Made by a program: the position numbers and the translations under genes. Of a DNA stretch of 64,000 bases, positions 16,733 to 25,030 are shown one piece after another (positions within the stretch are counted from its first letter, which is position 1; each line of letters starts with the position of its first letter). A model generated the notes under the pieces. That model ran no database searches. It worked only from the letters and a program-made list of their open reading frames with translations, and was not told the origin of the DNA. Origin of the DNA: Nocardioides sp. Root1257 (GTDB lineage Bacteria; Actinomycetota; Actinomycetes; Propionibacteriales; Nocardioidaceae); NCBI RefSeq assembly GCF_001425175.1, contig NZ_LMDV01000015.1, forward strand, positions 1-64,000, written 5' to 3'.

Positions 16733-17720
16733 GACGTCTCCGGACCAGCCCGGCTGGACCCGCCGCCGGGCCGGCCGCGGCTTCGTCTACCTCGACGAGC
16801 ACGGCGACCGGCTGCCCGACGACGAGGCCCAGCGGGTCCGCGACCTCGTCATCCCGCCGGCGTGGACCGACGTCTGGGTCACGCCGTACGACAACGGGCA
16901 CCTGCAGGCCGTCGGCACCGACGACGCGGGCCGTCGCCAGTACCTCTACCACCCGGACTGGCGGACCCGGCGGGACGCGGAGAAGTTCGACCGGATGCTC
17001 GAGTTCGGCAAGGCGCTCACCAAGGCGCGCGAGCTCGTCATCACCGACCTCGGCCGCGAGGGGATGCCGCTCGAGCGCGCGTGCGCGGTCGCCGTACGCC
17101 TGCTCGACCTCGGCTACTTCCGGATCGGGAACGACGTGTACGCCGACGAGAACGGGTCGTTCGGGCTGACGACCCTGGAGCGGCGCCACGTGCGCCGGCG
17201 CCAGGACCGGCTGGTCTTCGCCTTCGTGGGCAAGTCCGGGGTCGAGCACGAGATCGAGATCGACGACGCCGTCGTGATCACGGCCGTCGACATCATGCGC
17301 CGCCGGCGCGGGACCGACCTGCGGCTGCTGTCCTACAAGGAGGGGCGGTCGTGGCGGTCCGTGCTGCCGGCCCTGGTGAACGAGTACGTCCGCGCGTCCA
17401 CGGGCCTCGAGGCGACGGCCAAGGACTTCCGCACCTGGCACGCCACCGTGCTCGCGGCCGCGGCGCTGGCCGAGACGCCGGAGCCGGGTGAGACCAAGGC
17501 ATCGCGCAAGCGGGCGGTGGCCGGGGCGATGAAGGAGGTCGCGTCGTTCCTCGGCAACACCCCGACGCTGGCGCGCTCGTCGTACGTCGACCCGCGGGTC
17601 ATCGATGCCTACGAGGAGGGCCGCACGATCGCCCGCGCCACCTCGAAGACCTACGACACGACCGACGAGCGGCAGGCCGCCCTGGAGCGTGCGACGCTGA
17701 GGCTGATCCGTTCCCAGTGA
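16716..17720 (+). CDS. DNA topoisomerase IB (poxvirus/bacterial type)
   Basis: 334 aa from the GTG at 16716, overlapping the preceding gene by 17 bp. An upstream in-frame ATG at 16668 would add 16 residues from the previous gene's frame and is less likely. The N-terminal domain has FVYLDEHGDRLPD and IPPAWTDVW. The catalytic domain has LEFGKALTKAR, GLTTLERRHVRRRQDRLVFAFVGKSG, KDFRTWHATVLAA (catalytic Arg) and NTPTLARSSYVDPRVID (active-site Tyr; Asn where vaccinia has His, as in other bacterial members). It relaxes supercoils through a 3'-phosphotyrosine intermediate. Confidence 0.9.
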   Translation: MVRLRRTSPDQPGWTRRRAGRGFVYLDEHGDRLPDDEAQRVRDLVIPPAWTDVWVTPYDNGHLQAVGTDDAGRRQYLYHPDWRTRRDAEKFDRMLEFGKALTKARELVITDLGREGMPLERACAVAVRLLDLGYFRIGNDVYADENGSFGLTTLERRHVRRRQDRLVFAFVGKSGVEHEIEIDDAVVITAVDIMRRRRGTDLRLLSYKEGRSWRSVLPALVNEYVRASTGLEATAKDFRTWHATVLAAAALAETPEPGETKASRKRAVAGAMKEVASFLGNTPTLARSSYVDPRVIDAYEEGRTIARATSKTYDTTDERQAALERATLRLIRSQ

Positions 17721-17730
17721 GGGAGGCCTG

Positions 17731-18225
17731 ATGGAGATCACCGCGGTCCAGGGGGACATCACCGAGCAGCGCGTCGACGCGATCGTCAACGCCGCCAACC
17801 GCGCGATGCGCGGCGGGGGTGGCGTCGACGGTGCCATCCACCGCGCGGGCGGGCCGGCGATCCTGGCCGACTGCGTACGCCGCTTCCCGACCGGCCTCGC
17901 GACCGGCGACGCCGGCTGGACGACGGCCGGTGACCTGCCCGCGCGATGGGTGATCCACGTCGTCGGACCCAACCGGCACGCCGGTGAGACCGACCGCGCC
18001 CTGCTGCTCTCCTGCTACGCCCGCGCGCTCGCGGTCGCCGACGAGCTCGGCGCCGGATCGGTCGCGTTCCCGCTCGTCTCCGCCGGTGTCTACGGCTGGC
18101 CCAAGGACGACGCGATCGCCTGCGCGCTGGAGGTCCTCGGGTCTGCGACGACCTCGGTCACCGAGGTGCGGATCGTCGCGTTCGACGCCGCGACGTACGA
18201 GATGGTGCGCGGGGCTCTCGTCTAG
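17731..18225 (+). CDS. Macrodomain protein, probable O-acetyl-ADP-ribose/ADP-ribosyl hydrolase
   Basis: 164 aa single macrodomain with the MacroD/YmdB signatures GDITEQRVDAIVNAAN, RGGGGVDGAIHRAGG, GDAGWTTAGDLPARWVIHVVGP and FPLVSAGVYGWP. These line the ADP-ribose pocket. A GGAGG Shine-Dalgarno sequence 6 nt before the ATG fixes the start, 10 bp after the topoisomerase gene, so the two are probably co-transcribed. The 193-bp gap that follows holds the promoter described separately. No gene was assigned there. Confidence 0.9.
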   Translation: MEITAVQGDITEQRVDAIVNAANRAMRGGGGVDGAIHRAGGPAILADCVRRFPTGLATGDAGWTTAGDLPARWVIHVVGPNRHAGETDRALLLSCYARALAVADELGAGSVAFPLVSAGVYGWPKDDAIACALEVLGSATTSVTEVRIVAFDAATYEMVRGALV

Positions 18226-18343
18226 TCCTCGGATCCGCTCGAGGGGGAGGCCGACCCGCTCGGCGAACTCGCCGGCGCTCATCGTGTGCCGGGCCAGCAC
18301 TATCCATGCATGATCAACAGATTCCGAGAAAGTTCGTGGACGG

Positions 18344-18371
18344 TGTCGATGCGCGGACGGGGTCGTTCGTC
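18344..18371 (+). promoter_or_regulatory. Candidate ECF42-dependent promoter
   Basis: TGTCGA at 18344-18349 and CGTC at 18368-18371, 18 nt apart, lie 47-75 bp before the YCII gene. From memory, ECF42 sigma factors of Streptomyces recognise TGTCGA in the -35 region and CGA/TC-type -10 elements upstream of their DGPF/YCII partner genes. An alternative -10 is the CGTTC at 18364. Autoregulation of the YCII-sigma pair is therefore plausible. Confidence 0.5.
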
Positions 18372-18418
18372 TGCTGGGTGAGAGGGTCGGACGACGACCC
18401 CTGACGGAAGGTGCGGAG

Positions 18419-18838
18419 ATGAAGTACATGCTGATCATGCGGGGCGACGACGAGGCGGTCGCGTCGTTCGCGGACGTCGACTTCGACCAGATGCTCGAGG
18501 CGATGGGCCGCTTCAACGACGAGCTCATCAGTGCCGGCGTGCTGGTGGCAGCCGAGGGGCTCGACGACGCGGAGCAGGGTGTCGTCGTGGACTACTCGTC
18601 GACGCCGCCGGTCGTCACCGACGGGCCGTACGGCGAGACGAAGGAGCTGTTCGGCGGCTACTACATCCTCGACGTCGCCTCGAAGGAGGAGGCCGTCGAG
18701 TGGGCCAAGCGCCTGCCGATGACCCGGCCGGGCATCAAGACCGAGATCCGTCGGGTGCCGAGCATCGAGGAGTTCCCCCAGGACAACCCGTGGATCCAGC
18801 GGGAGCGGGCCTGGCGGGAGGCCAACGGTCAGCTGTGA
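18419..18838 (+). CDS. YCII-related (DGPF) protein, ECF42 partner
   Basis: 139 aa. The YCII fold is shown by MKYMLIMRGDDEA at the start and the motif TDGPYGETKELFGGYYIL (the DGPF motif, here DGPY), followed by a C-terminal IRRVPSIEEF. Proteins of this family are almost always paired with ECF42 sigma factors, as here, where the stop overlaps the sigma gene's GTG. The biochemical role is unknown. It may act as a ligand-binding or enzymatic sensor for the sigma factor. Confidence 0.85.
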   Translation: MKYMLIMRGDDEAVASFADVDFDQMLEAMGRFNDELISAGVLVAAEGLDDAEQGVVVDYSSTPPVVTDGPYGETKELFGGYYILDVASKEEAVEWAKRLPMTRPGIKTEIRRVPSIEEFPQDNPWIQRERAWREANGQL

Positions 18839-20091
18839 CGGGACCGGCGGCGACCCGCGCGGTTGTCGAGGCGGTGTGGCGGATCGAGTCCGCCCACATC
18901 GTCGGCTCCCTGGCCCGCTACACGGGCGACTTCTCGCTCGCGGAGGACGTCGCCCAGGAGGCACTCGCGCAGGCACTCGTGACCTGGCCGCGCGACGGCG
19001 TACCCGCCAACCCCGCGGGATGGCTGCTCACGACCGCCCGCCGGCGCGCGATCGACGCGTTCCGGCGGCGGTCGGCCCTCGACGAGCGGTACGCCGCCAT
19101 CGCGCACGAGGTCGACGATGCCGAGGAGCCCGACTGGGACCCCGACCGCATCGAGGACGACGTGCTCGCACTGATGTTCATCTCGTGCCACCCGGCGCTC
19201 TCGCGCGAGTCGCAGGTCGCGTTGACCCTCCGGGTGCTCGGCGGCCTCACCAGCGACGAGATCGCTCGCGGGTTCCTGGTGCCGACCGCGACCGTGCAGG
19301 CCCGGATCACCCGGGCGAAGAAGACGCTGGCGGCCGCGCGGGTGCCGTTCGAGGTACCGCCGCCCGAGGAGCGTCGAGATCGGCTCGGCTCGGTGCTCAG
19401 CGTGATCTACCTGATCTTCACCGAGGGGTCGACGGCGACGGCCGGGTCGGCGCTGATCCGCGTCGACCTCGCCCGCGAGGCCACCCGGCTGGCCCGCATG
19501 CTGGCCCGACTGATGCCCGAGCCGGAGACGTTCGGGCTGCTCGCCCTGCTGGAGCTGACGGCCGCCCGCTTCCCCGCACGCACCGACGCCGACGGCGACC
19601 CGGTCCTCCTCGAGGACCAGGACCGGCGCCGGTGGGACCGCTCGGCCATCCGCCGCGGCCGGGCCGCGCTGGAGGCGGCCGGCCGGGCCGGACGGGGTCT
19701 GGGGGCGTACGGCGTGCAGGCGGCCATCGCCGAGTGCCACGCGGTCGCTCCCTCGGTCGCCGAGACGGACTGGAGCCGCGTCGTCGTGCTCTACGAGGCG
19801 CTCGGCCGGCTCGCCCCGTCGCCGGTCGTCGACCTGAATCGTGCCGTCGCCGTGTCGATGGCCGACGGTCCGGCCGCGGCGCTGCCCATCGTCGACGAGC
19901 TGGTCGCGGCCGGCGCACTCGGCGGGACGCACCTGCTGCCGACCGTCCGGGGTGAGCTGCTCACCCGGCTGGGACGGGTCGAGGAGGCACGCGCGGAGCT
20001 GGCGGACGCCGTACGACTGTGTGCGAACGACGCCGAGCGGCGGGTGCTGGAGCGCAAGATCGCGGCACTCGCGTCGCCACCCGCTCAGTAG
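18835..20091 (+). CDS. ECF42-type RNA polymerase sigma factor with C-terminal TPR-like extension
   Basis: 418 aa from the GTG at 18835 (GTGA overlap with the YCII stop). Sigma region 2 is near residues 10-80 (ARYTGDFSLAEDVAQEAL, then PAGWLLTTARRRAIDAFRRR). Region 4 is near 110-170 (SRESQVALTLRVLGGLTSDEIARGFLV, then TVQARITRAKKTL). A long C-terminal helical extension of about 220 residues (LGSVLSVIYLIFTEG, YGVQAAIAECHA, DLNRAVAVSM and LGRVEEARAEL) is the ECF42 hallmark and replaces a separate anti-sigma factor. It is probably activated through the YCII protein or its ligand. Confidence 0.9.
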   Translation: MTGPAATRAVVEAVWRIESAHIVGSLARYTGDFSLAEDVAQEALAQALVTWPRDGVPANPAGWLLTTARRRAIDAFRRRSALDERYAAIAHEVDDAEEPDWDPDRIEDDVLALMFISCHPALSRESQVALTLRVLGGLTSDEIARGFLVPTATVQARITRAKKTLAAARVPFEVPPPEERRDRLGSVLSVIYLIFTEGSTATAGSALIRVDLAREATRLARMLARLMPEPETFGLLALLELTAARFPARTDADGDPVLLEDQDRRRWDRSAIRRGRAALEAAGRAGRGLGAYGVQAAIAECHAVAPSVAETDWSRVVVLYEALGRLAPSPVVDLNRAVAVSMADGPAAALPIVDELVAAGALGGTHLLPTVRGELLTRLGRVEEARAELADAVRLCANDAERRVLERKIAALASPPAQ

Positions 20092-20101
20092 CGTCGTCCT
20101 C

Positions 20102-20980
20102 ATGGACACCTACACGCTCAACAACGGCGTCGAGATCCCGGCACTCGGGTTCGGCGTCTTCCAGACGCCGCCCGACGAGACGCGAGACGCGGTGCGCGCG
20201 GCCCTCGATGCCGGCTACCGCCACATCGACACGGCCGCGGCGTACGGCAACGAGCGGGGCGTCGGCGAGGCCGTGTGGGCCTCCGGCGTCGACCGCTCCG
20301 AGGTCTTCCTGGAGACCAAGATCTGGCTCAACGACTACGGCTACGACGAGACGCTGCACGGTTTCGAGAAGAGCGCGGGCAAGCTCGGTGTCGACACGGT
20401 CGACCTGCTGATCCTGCACCAGGCGTGGCCGGCGGAGTGGGAGCGGACCCTGGGCGCCTACCGGGCGCTCGAGACCCTGCTCGGCGACGGCCGGGTGCGG
20501 GCGATCGGGGTCAGCAACTTCATGGTCGAGCACCTCACCCGGCTGCTGGACGTCGCGACCGTGGTGCCCGCGATCAACCAGATCGAGGTGCACCCCTACT
20601 TCCAGCAGCGGGAGGTGCAGGCGTTTGGTGCCGAGCACGGCATCCTGACCCAGGCCTGGGCGCCGATCGGTGGGATCACCTTCTACCGCGACAGCGGCCA
20701 CACGAGCACCCTCGAGGACCCGGTGATCGGCGAGGTCGCCGCGGCCCACGGCCGGACGCCGGCGCAGGTGATGCTGCGGTGGGCGCTGCAGCAGGGCCGC
20801 CAGGTGATCCCGAAGTCGACCAAGCCCGCCCGGATCGCCGAGAACATCGACGTCTTCGACTTCGACCTCACCGCCGAGGAGTTCGCCGCCATCGACGGGC
20901 TGGAGACCGGCCGCCGGGGTGGCCCGGCGCCGGAGGACGTGCTCTTCCCGGCCTTCAGCCGCGAGATCCCGGAGGCCTGA
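20102..20980 (+). CDS. Aldo/keto reductase (2,5-diketo-D-gluconate reductase-like)
   Basis: 292 aa. AKR family: NGVEIPALGFGVFQ at the start, GYRHIDTAAAYGNE with catalytic Asp and Tyr, LETKIW with the Lys, and LHQAW with the His position. It also has IGVSNF, NQIEVHPYFQQ and the NADPH-binding IPKSTKPARIAEN. It reduces small carbonyl compounds with NADPH, and the substrate cannot be read from sequence. The ATG follows TAGCGT by 7 nt, so the transcript may be leaderless. The TAG of that motif is the stop codon of the sigma gene. Confidence 0.9.
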   Translation: MDTYTLNNGVEIPALGFGVFQTPPDETRDAVRAALDAGYRHIDTAAAYGNERGVGEAVWASGVDRSEVFLETKIWLNDYGYDETLHGFEKSAGKLGVDTVDLLILHQAWPAEWERTLGAYRALETLLGDGRVRAIGVSNFMVEHLTRLLDVATVVPAINQIEVHPYFQQREVQAFGAEHGILTQAWAPIGGITFYRDSGHTSTLEDPVIGEVAAAHGRTPAQVMLRWALQQGRQVIPKSTKPARIAENIDVFDFDLTAEEFAAIDGLETGRRGGPAPEDVLFPAFSREIPEA

Positions 20981-21012
20981 CCCGGTCGGCGGGCTGGGCT
21001 AGCGTGCAGCGC

Positions 21013-21594
21013 ATGGCTGACGTCGTGCTCTTCCACCACATCCAGGGACTCACGCCGGGCGTCGTCGCGCTCGCCGACCGGTGGCGCGCCGCCGGGCACA
21101 CGGTCCACACGCCCGACCTCTACGGCGGCCTCACCTTCGCGTCGATCGCGGACGGCGCCGCGTTCTCCCAGGGGGAGGGCGCGCCCGACCTCGACGCGCT
21201 CGCCGACGAGGCGGTCGCCGGACTCCCGGCCGGGGTCGTCTACGCCGGCATCTCGTCCGGCGTGATGCAGGCCCAGCGCCTCGCCCAGACCCGACCGGGT
21301 GCCGCCGGCGCGGTGCTCTGCGAGTCGTGCCTGCCGATCAGCGGCGAGTGGGCGATCGGCCCGTGGCCCGACGGCGTCCCGGTCCAGGTCCACGGCATGG
21401 ACGCCGACGAGTTCTTCGCCGGCGAGGGCGACGTCGACGCCGCCCGCGAGCTCGTCGCGTCCACCGCGGACGGCGAGCTCTTCGTCTACGCCGGCGACCA
21501 GCACCTCTTCGAGGACAGCTCGCTGCCGTCGTACGACGCCGAGGCGAGCGACCTGCTCACCGAGCGGGTGCTCGCCCTGCTCGCCCGCGTCTGA
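21013..21594 (+). CDS. Dienelactone hydrolase family protein
   Basis: 193 aa alpha/beta-hydrolase of the DLH type: LFHHIQGLTPGV near the N-terminus, VYAGISSGVMQAQ with the nucleophile elbow (Ser instead of the Cys of true dienelactone hydrolases), and GDQHLFEDSSLPSYD containing the catalytic His. The Asp is probably within HGMDADEFF. The ATG lies 7 nt after TAGCGT, with CTGACC at the -35 position, suggesting a leaderless promoter. The substrate is unknown. Confidence 0.82.
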   Translation: MADVVLFHHIQGLTPGVVALADRWRAAGHTVHTPDLYGGLTFASIADGAAFSQGEGAPDLDALADEAVAGLPAGVVYAGISSGVMQAQRLAQTRPGAAGAVLCESCLPISGEWAIGPWPDGVPVQVHGMDADEFFAGEGDVDAARELVASTADGELFVYAGDQHLFEDSSLPSYDAEASDLLTERVLALLARV

Positions 21595-21631
21595 CCGATG
21601 AGTCGACCGGCCGGTGCCGGTCAGCACCGGC

Positions 21632-22300
21632 ATGACGACCTTCCTCCTCGTGCCCGGCGCCGGCGGTGACGGCTGGTTCTGGGACCGGCTGGTCGCGGCG
21701 CTCGCCGACCGCGGCCACCGCGGCATCGCCGTCACCCTGCCCGGGCCCGACGAGTCGGCGGGGCTCGCGGCGTACGCCGACGTCATCGTCGACGCCGGGC
21801 GCGACGCGGGTCCGCTCGTGCTGGTCGCGCAGTCGATGGGCGGCTTCAGCGCCCCCCTGGCCGTGGACCGTCTCGACGTCGAGCGCATCGCGCTGATCAA
21901 CGCGATGGTGCCGGCGCCCGGCGAGACCGCCGGCTCGTGGTGGGAGACGGTCGGCCAGGCCGAGGCGGCCGGCGCCGCCGCCCGCCGCGACGGTCGGTCG
22001 GAGGAGTTCGACGTCGAGCGCGACTTCTTCCACGACGTACCTGAGGCGGTGACGCGCGAGCTCTTCTCGCGACCGATGCCCGACGAGGCCGAGCGGGCCT
22101 TCGCCGATCCCTGGCCGTTGGACGCGTGGCCCGACGTTCCGACGACCGTGCTCGCCGGCGCCGACGACCGCCTCTTCCCGCCCGAGCTCCAGCAGCGGGT
22201 CGCGCGCGAGCGCCTCGGCATCGACGCGGACGTCGTGCCCGGGGGTCACCTGGTCGCGTTGGCCGACCCGGACCTGGTCGCCGACTGGCTCACGGCCTAG
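21632..22300 (+). CDS. Alpha/beta-fold hydrolase
   Basis: 222 aa from the ATG at 21632. An in-frame start 18 bp upstream is possible. It has an oxyanion-hole motif LVPGAGGDGWFW, the nucleophile elbow AQSMGG (Ser near residue 73), an acid region AGADDRLFP and a late His in GGHLVALADPD, which form a complete catalytic triad. It resembles esterase/MhpC-like hydrolases. It has no clear Shine-Dalgarno sequence and ends overlapping serC by 4 bp in convergent orientation. Confidence 0.82.
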   Translation: MTTFLLVPGAGGDGWFWDRLVAALADRGHRGIAVTLPGPDESAGLAAYADVIVDAGRDAGPLVLVAQSMGGFSAPLAVDRLDVERIALINAMVPAPGETAGSWWETVGQAEAAGAAARRDGRSEEFDVERDFFHDVPEAVTRELFSRPMPDEAERAFADPWPLDAWPDVPTTVLAGADDRLFPPELQQRVARERLGIDADVVPGGHLVALADPDLVADWLTA

Positions 22301-23421
22301 AGACGCTCGATGACCCAGTCGATGCAGTGGGTGAGGGCCTCGACGTCGGCGGGGTCGACGGCGGGGTACATCGCGATCCGGAGCTGGTTGCGGCCGAGCT
22401 TGCGGTAGGGCTCCGTGTCGACGATGCCGTTGGCGCGCAGCACGGCCGCGATCCGGGCGGCGTCGATCGGCTGCTCGAAGTCGATGGTGCCGATCACCAG
22501 CGAGCGGTGGTCGGGGTCCGCGACGTACGGGAAGGCGTACGGCGACTTCTCCGCCCAGGTGTAGAGGGCGTCCGAGGACGCGGTGGTGCGCGCGACCATG
22601 CCGTCGAGCCCACCGGAGGCGTTCATCCAGTCCAGCTGCTCGGCCATCAGGAAGAGCGTGGCCACCGCCGGGGTGTTGTAGGTCTGGTTGAGCGCGGAGT
22701 TGGAGATCGCCGTCGGCAGGTCGAAGAAGGCCGGGATGTGACGGCCCGACGCCGCGATCGACGCGGCGCGCTCGAGCGCCGCCGGCGAGAAGAGCGCGAG
22801 CCAGAGGCCACCGTCGGAGGCGAAGCTCTTCTGCGGCGCGAAGTAGTAGACGTCGGTCTCGCTGACGTCGACCGGCAGGCCGCCGGCGCCGGAGGTGGCG
22901 TCGATCAGCACCAGCGCGTCGGACGCGGCTCCGGCCGGTCGGACGACGGGTGCCATCACGGCCGTCGAGGTCTCGTTGTGCGCCCACGCGTAGACGTCGA
23001 CGCCGTCCTCGGCGACGGCCACCGGTCGGGTGCCGGGGTCGGACTTGATCACCGACGGCTCGGCCAGCCACGGTGCCGCGGCGGCCGCCGCGGCGAACTT
23101 CGCCGAGAACTCGCCGAAGGCGAGGTGCTGGCTCTTCTGCGAGATCAGGCCGTACGTCGCCACGTCCCAGAACGCCGTCGCACCGCCGTTGCCGAGCACC
23201 ACCTCGTAGCCGTCCGGCAGGGAGAAGAGGTCCGCGAGCCCGCTCCGCACCCGACCGACGAGGTCGCGGACCGGCGCCTGCCGGTGCGAGGTGCCCATCA
23301 GGGACGTCCCGGTCGCGGCGAGGGCGTCCAGGTGCGCCGGCTGGATCTTCGACGGACCGGCGCCGAAGCGCCCGTCGGAGGGCAGCAGGTCGGCGGGGAT
23401 CTGGAGGGCGGCGTCGGTCAT
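22297..23421 (-). CDS. serC: Phosphoserine aminotransferase
   Basis: 374 aa class V PLP-dependent aminotransferase of the actinobacterial SerC type: RFGAGPSKIQPAHLDAL, GNGGATAFWDVA, AHNETSTAV, LIDATSGAGGLPVD and the PLP-lysine motif YYFAPQKSFASDGG. The Arg-rich end GRNQLRIAMYPAVDP binds the substrate carboxylate. It converts 3-phosphohydroxypyruvate plus glutamate to phosphoserine plus 2-oxoglutarate in serine synthesis. The ATG is preceded by GGAAGG. Confidence 0.93.
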   Translation of the reverse strand: MTDAALQIPADLLPSDGRFGAGPSKIQPAHLDALAATGTSLMGTSHRQAPVRDLVGRVRSGLADLFSLPDGYEVVLGNGGATAFWDVATYGLISQKSQHLAFGEFSAKFAAAAAAAPWLAEPSVIKSDPGTRPVAVAEDGVDVYAWAHNETSTAVMAPVVRPAGAASDALVLIDATSGAGGLPVDVSETDVYYFAPQKSFASDGGLWLALFSPAALERAASIAASGRHIPAFFDLPTAISNSALNQTYNTPAVATLFLMAEQLDWMNASGGLDGMVARTTASSDALYTWAEKSPYAFPYVADPDHRSLVIGTIDFEQPIDAARIAAVLRANGIVDTEPYRKLGRNQLRIAMYPAVDPADVEALTHCIDWVIERL

Positions 23422-23519
23422 GAAAACCTTCCGAACGGGGTAGGCGGGTGCTCCCTGACCACGCTGTCAGCGGTCTCCATTGTGGCACCGCTGTCGATCC
23501 GCTTCTCGAGGAGTCCACG

Positions 23520-23936
23520 ATGACCAGCACCCCCGGGTTCGAGCGCAACAAGACCCAGCGCACCGTGCTGCGCGTGCTCGGCGTCGTGCTGCTGCTGGCC
23601 GGGGCGTACCTCCTCGTCACCGGCGGCATGGCCTTCGCCGACGACGCCAGCAGCAGCGACGTCGACGGCGGGTTCGGGCCGATCCTCCGTCTCGGCGCGG
23701 GCGGCTTCCTGGCCGTCTTCGGTCTCGGCGCGCTGAACGCCGGCTTCCTCGGCGCCCAGGCGCGCTACGCCGCCGGCGAGACGATGCCGGTCGTCAAGGA
23801 CTCGGCGGCGTACCTTTCGGACGGTGAAGGCATCCTCGGGGTCGGGCGCACCGCCGGACCCTTCTGCTCCCGGTGCGGCGTCCGCAACGACGGCGACGCG
23901 ACGTTCTGCGACTCCTGCGGCACCGCCCTCCACTGA
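23520..23936 (+). CDS. Membrane protein with C-terminal zinc ribbon
   Basis: 138 aa. The start is the ATG at 23520 with GAGGAG upstream. Two hydrophobic segments (about 17-38 and 55-80) precede a C-terminal treble-clef zinc ribbon with CSRCG and CDSCG (two CxxC pairs 14 residues apart). Such proteins are common in actinobacteria and of unknown function. The last 113 bp overlap the reading frame of the next gene. Confidence 0.8.
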   Translation: MTSTPGFERNKTQRTVLRVLGVVLLLAGAYLLVTGGMAFADDASSSDVDGGFGPILRLGAGGFLAVFGLGALNAGFLGAQARYAAGETMPVVKDSAAYLSDGEGILGVGRTAGPFCSRCGVRNDGDATFCDSCGTALH

Positions 23937-24441
23937 GGTCGGGGCTGAGGTCCGGGTTGACGTCCGGCTCGAGCGCGTCGGCTACGGCCACCCGGACGCG
24001 CTGCGCCTGATCGACGAGGTCCAGGCGGAGTACGTGGTCCGCTACGGCGGCCCCGACGAGACGCCCCTGGACCCGCTCATGTTCGAGCCACCGGCGGGCA
24101 GCTTCTTCGTCGGGTACGTCGACGGCGAGCCTGTCGCGACCGGTGCCTGGCGCCGGACGACCGTCGCCGCGCTGGGCACCGACGCGACCGCCGAGATCAA
24201 GCGGATGTACGTCGCGACGTCGGCGCGCGGCCGGGGCCTCGCCCGCCTGATGCTCGCGCACCTCGAGACGGACGTCGCCCGCCACGGCGTCGAGGCCGTC
24301 GTGCTCGAGACGGGGACGCGCCAGCCCGAGGCGATGGCGCTCTACGAGTCCAGCGGCTACGAGCCGATCCCGCCGTTCGGCTTCTACAAGGACGCGCCGC
24401 TGTCGCGCTGCTACGCCAAGCGTCTGCCGACGACCGCGTAG
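23824..24441 (+). CDS. GNAT-family N-acetyltransferase with an unclear start
   Basis: The acetyltransferase domain runs from VRVDVRLERVGYGHPDAL to the end, with the acetyl-CoA loop ARGRGLARLML and the C-terminal ETGTRQPEAMALYESSGYEP. The only in-frame canonical start that keeps the first strand is the GTG at 23824, deep inside the previous gene. This would give about 40 low-complexity residues before the domain. No ATG, GTG or TTG occurs between there and the domain, and the next, at 24034, would delete strand 1. Either a long overlap, a non-canonical start or a small sequence error is implied. The substrate is unknown. Confidence 0.7.
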   Translation: MKASSGSGAPPDPSAPGAASATTATRRSATPAAPPSTEVGAEVRVDVRLERVGYGHPDALRLIDEVQAEYVVRYGGPDETPLDPLMFEPPAGSFFVGYVDGEPVATGAWRRTTVAALGTDATAEIKRMYVATSARGRGLARLMLAHLETDVARHGVEAVVLETGTRQPEAMALYESSGYEPIPPFGFYKDAPLSRCYAKRLPTTA

Positions 24442-25007
24442 CGCTCGTCGCTGATCGGCCGGCCCCAGTACGCCGGGTCGTCGAGCCGGTGCGCCTCGGC
24501 GTCGAGCCCGGCGCCCTCCACCAGCGCGACCGTCTCGGCGGTCGTCAGGCCGGCGCCGGTCGACCAGCTGCCCTCGACGAGCACCAGGCGGCCGGTGGGC
24601 GTGAGGAGGCGCGTCCAGCGCTCGAGCACCTGGGCCGGCGAGGGCAGCGCCCACAGGACGTGGCGACACAGCACCACGTCGTACGCGCCGTCGGTGAGTG
24701 CCGGGTCGGCGACGTCGCCCACGACGAAGGCGGAGCCGGGGAAGGTCCCGGCCTTCGCGGTCGCCCGACGCACCATCTCGGGCGCGAAGTCGACGCCGTC
24801 CACGGCGTACCCGTCGGTGGCGAGCAGCAGCGACAGGGTGCCCGTGCCGCAGCCCAGGTCGGCGACGCGGGCCGGCGCCGGCGGGAGGAGCGAGCGCAGC
24901 AGGCTCTGCCACGCCTCGCGCACGAGGGGGTCGTGGAGACCGTGGTCGGGCTCGTCGTCGAAGGTGGCGGCCTGGGCGTCCCAGACCTGGCTGTCCCGAG
25001 AGGTCAT
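24411..25007 (-). CDS. Class I SAM-dependent methyltransferase
   Basis: 198 aa. Motif I VADLGCGTGTLSLLLA near residue 48, motif II VDGVDFAPEMVRRA, then VVGDVADPAL and a motif IV-like YDVVLCRHVLWALP are the Methyltransf_11/25 pattern. The N-terminal VWDAQAATFDDEPDHGL is usual for small-molecule methyltransferases of this group. It overlaps the acetyltransferase gene tail to tail by 31 bp. The substrate is unknown. Confidence 0.87.
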   Translation of the reverse strand: MTSRDSQVWDAQAATFDDEPDHGLHDPLVREAWQSLLRSLLPPAPARVADLGCGTGTLSLLLATDGYAVDGVDFAPEMVRRATAKAGTFPGSAFVVGDVADPALTDGAYDVVLCRHVLWALPSPAQVLERWTRLLTPTGRLVLVEGSWSTGAGLTTAETVALVEGAGLDAEAHRLDDPAYWGRPISDERYAVVGRRLA

Positions 25008-25030
25008 CCCCCGACCCTAGGCTGGTCGCC

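Noticed and set aside
18211..18330. Minus-strand peptide resembling a helix-turn-helix (MSAGEFAERVGLPLERIRG)
   Set aside because: Short, continues into the antisense of the macrodomain gene and has no Shine-Dalgarno sequence. It could be a gene remnant in the 18226-18418 gap but cannot be supported as a feature.
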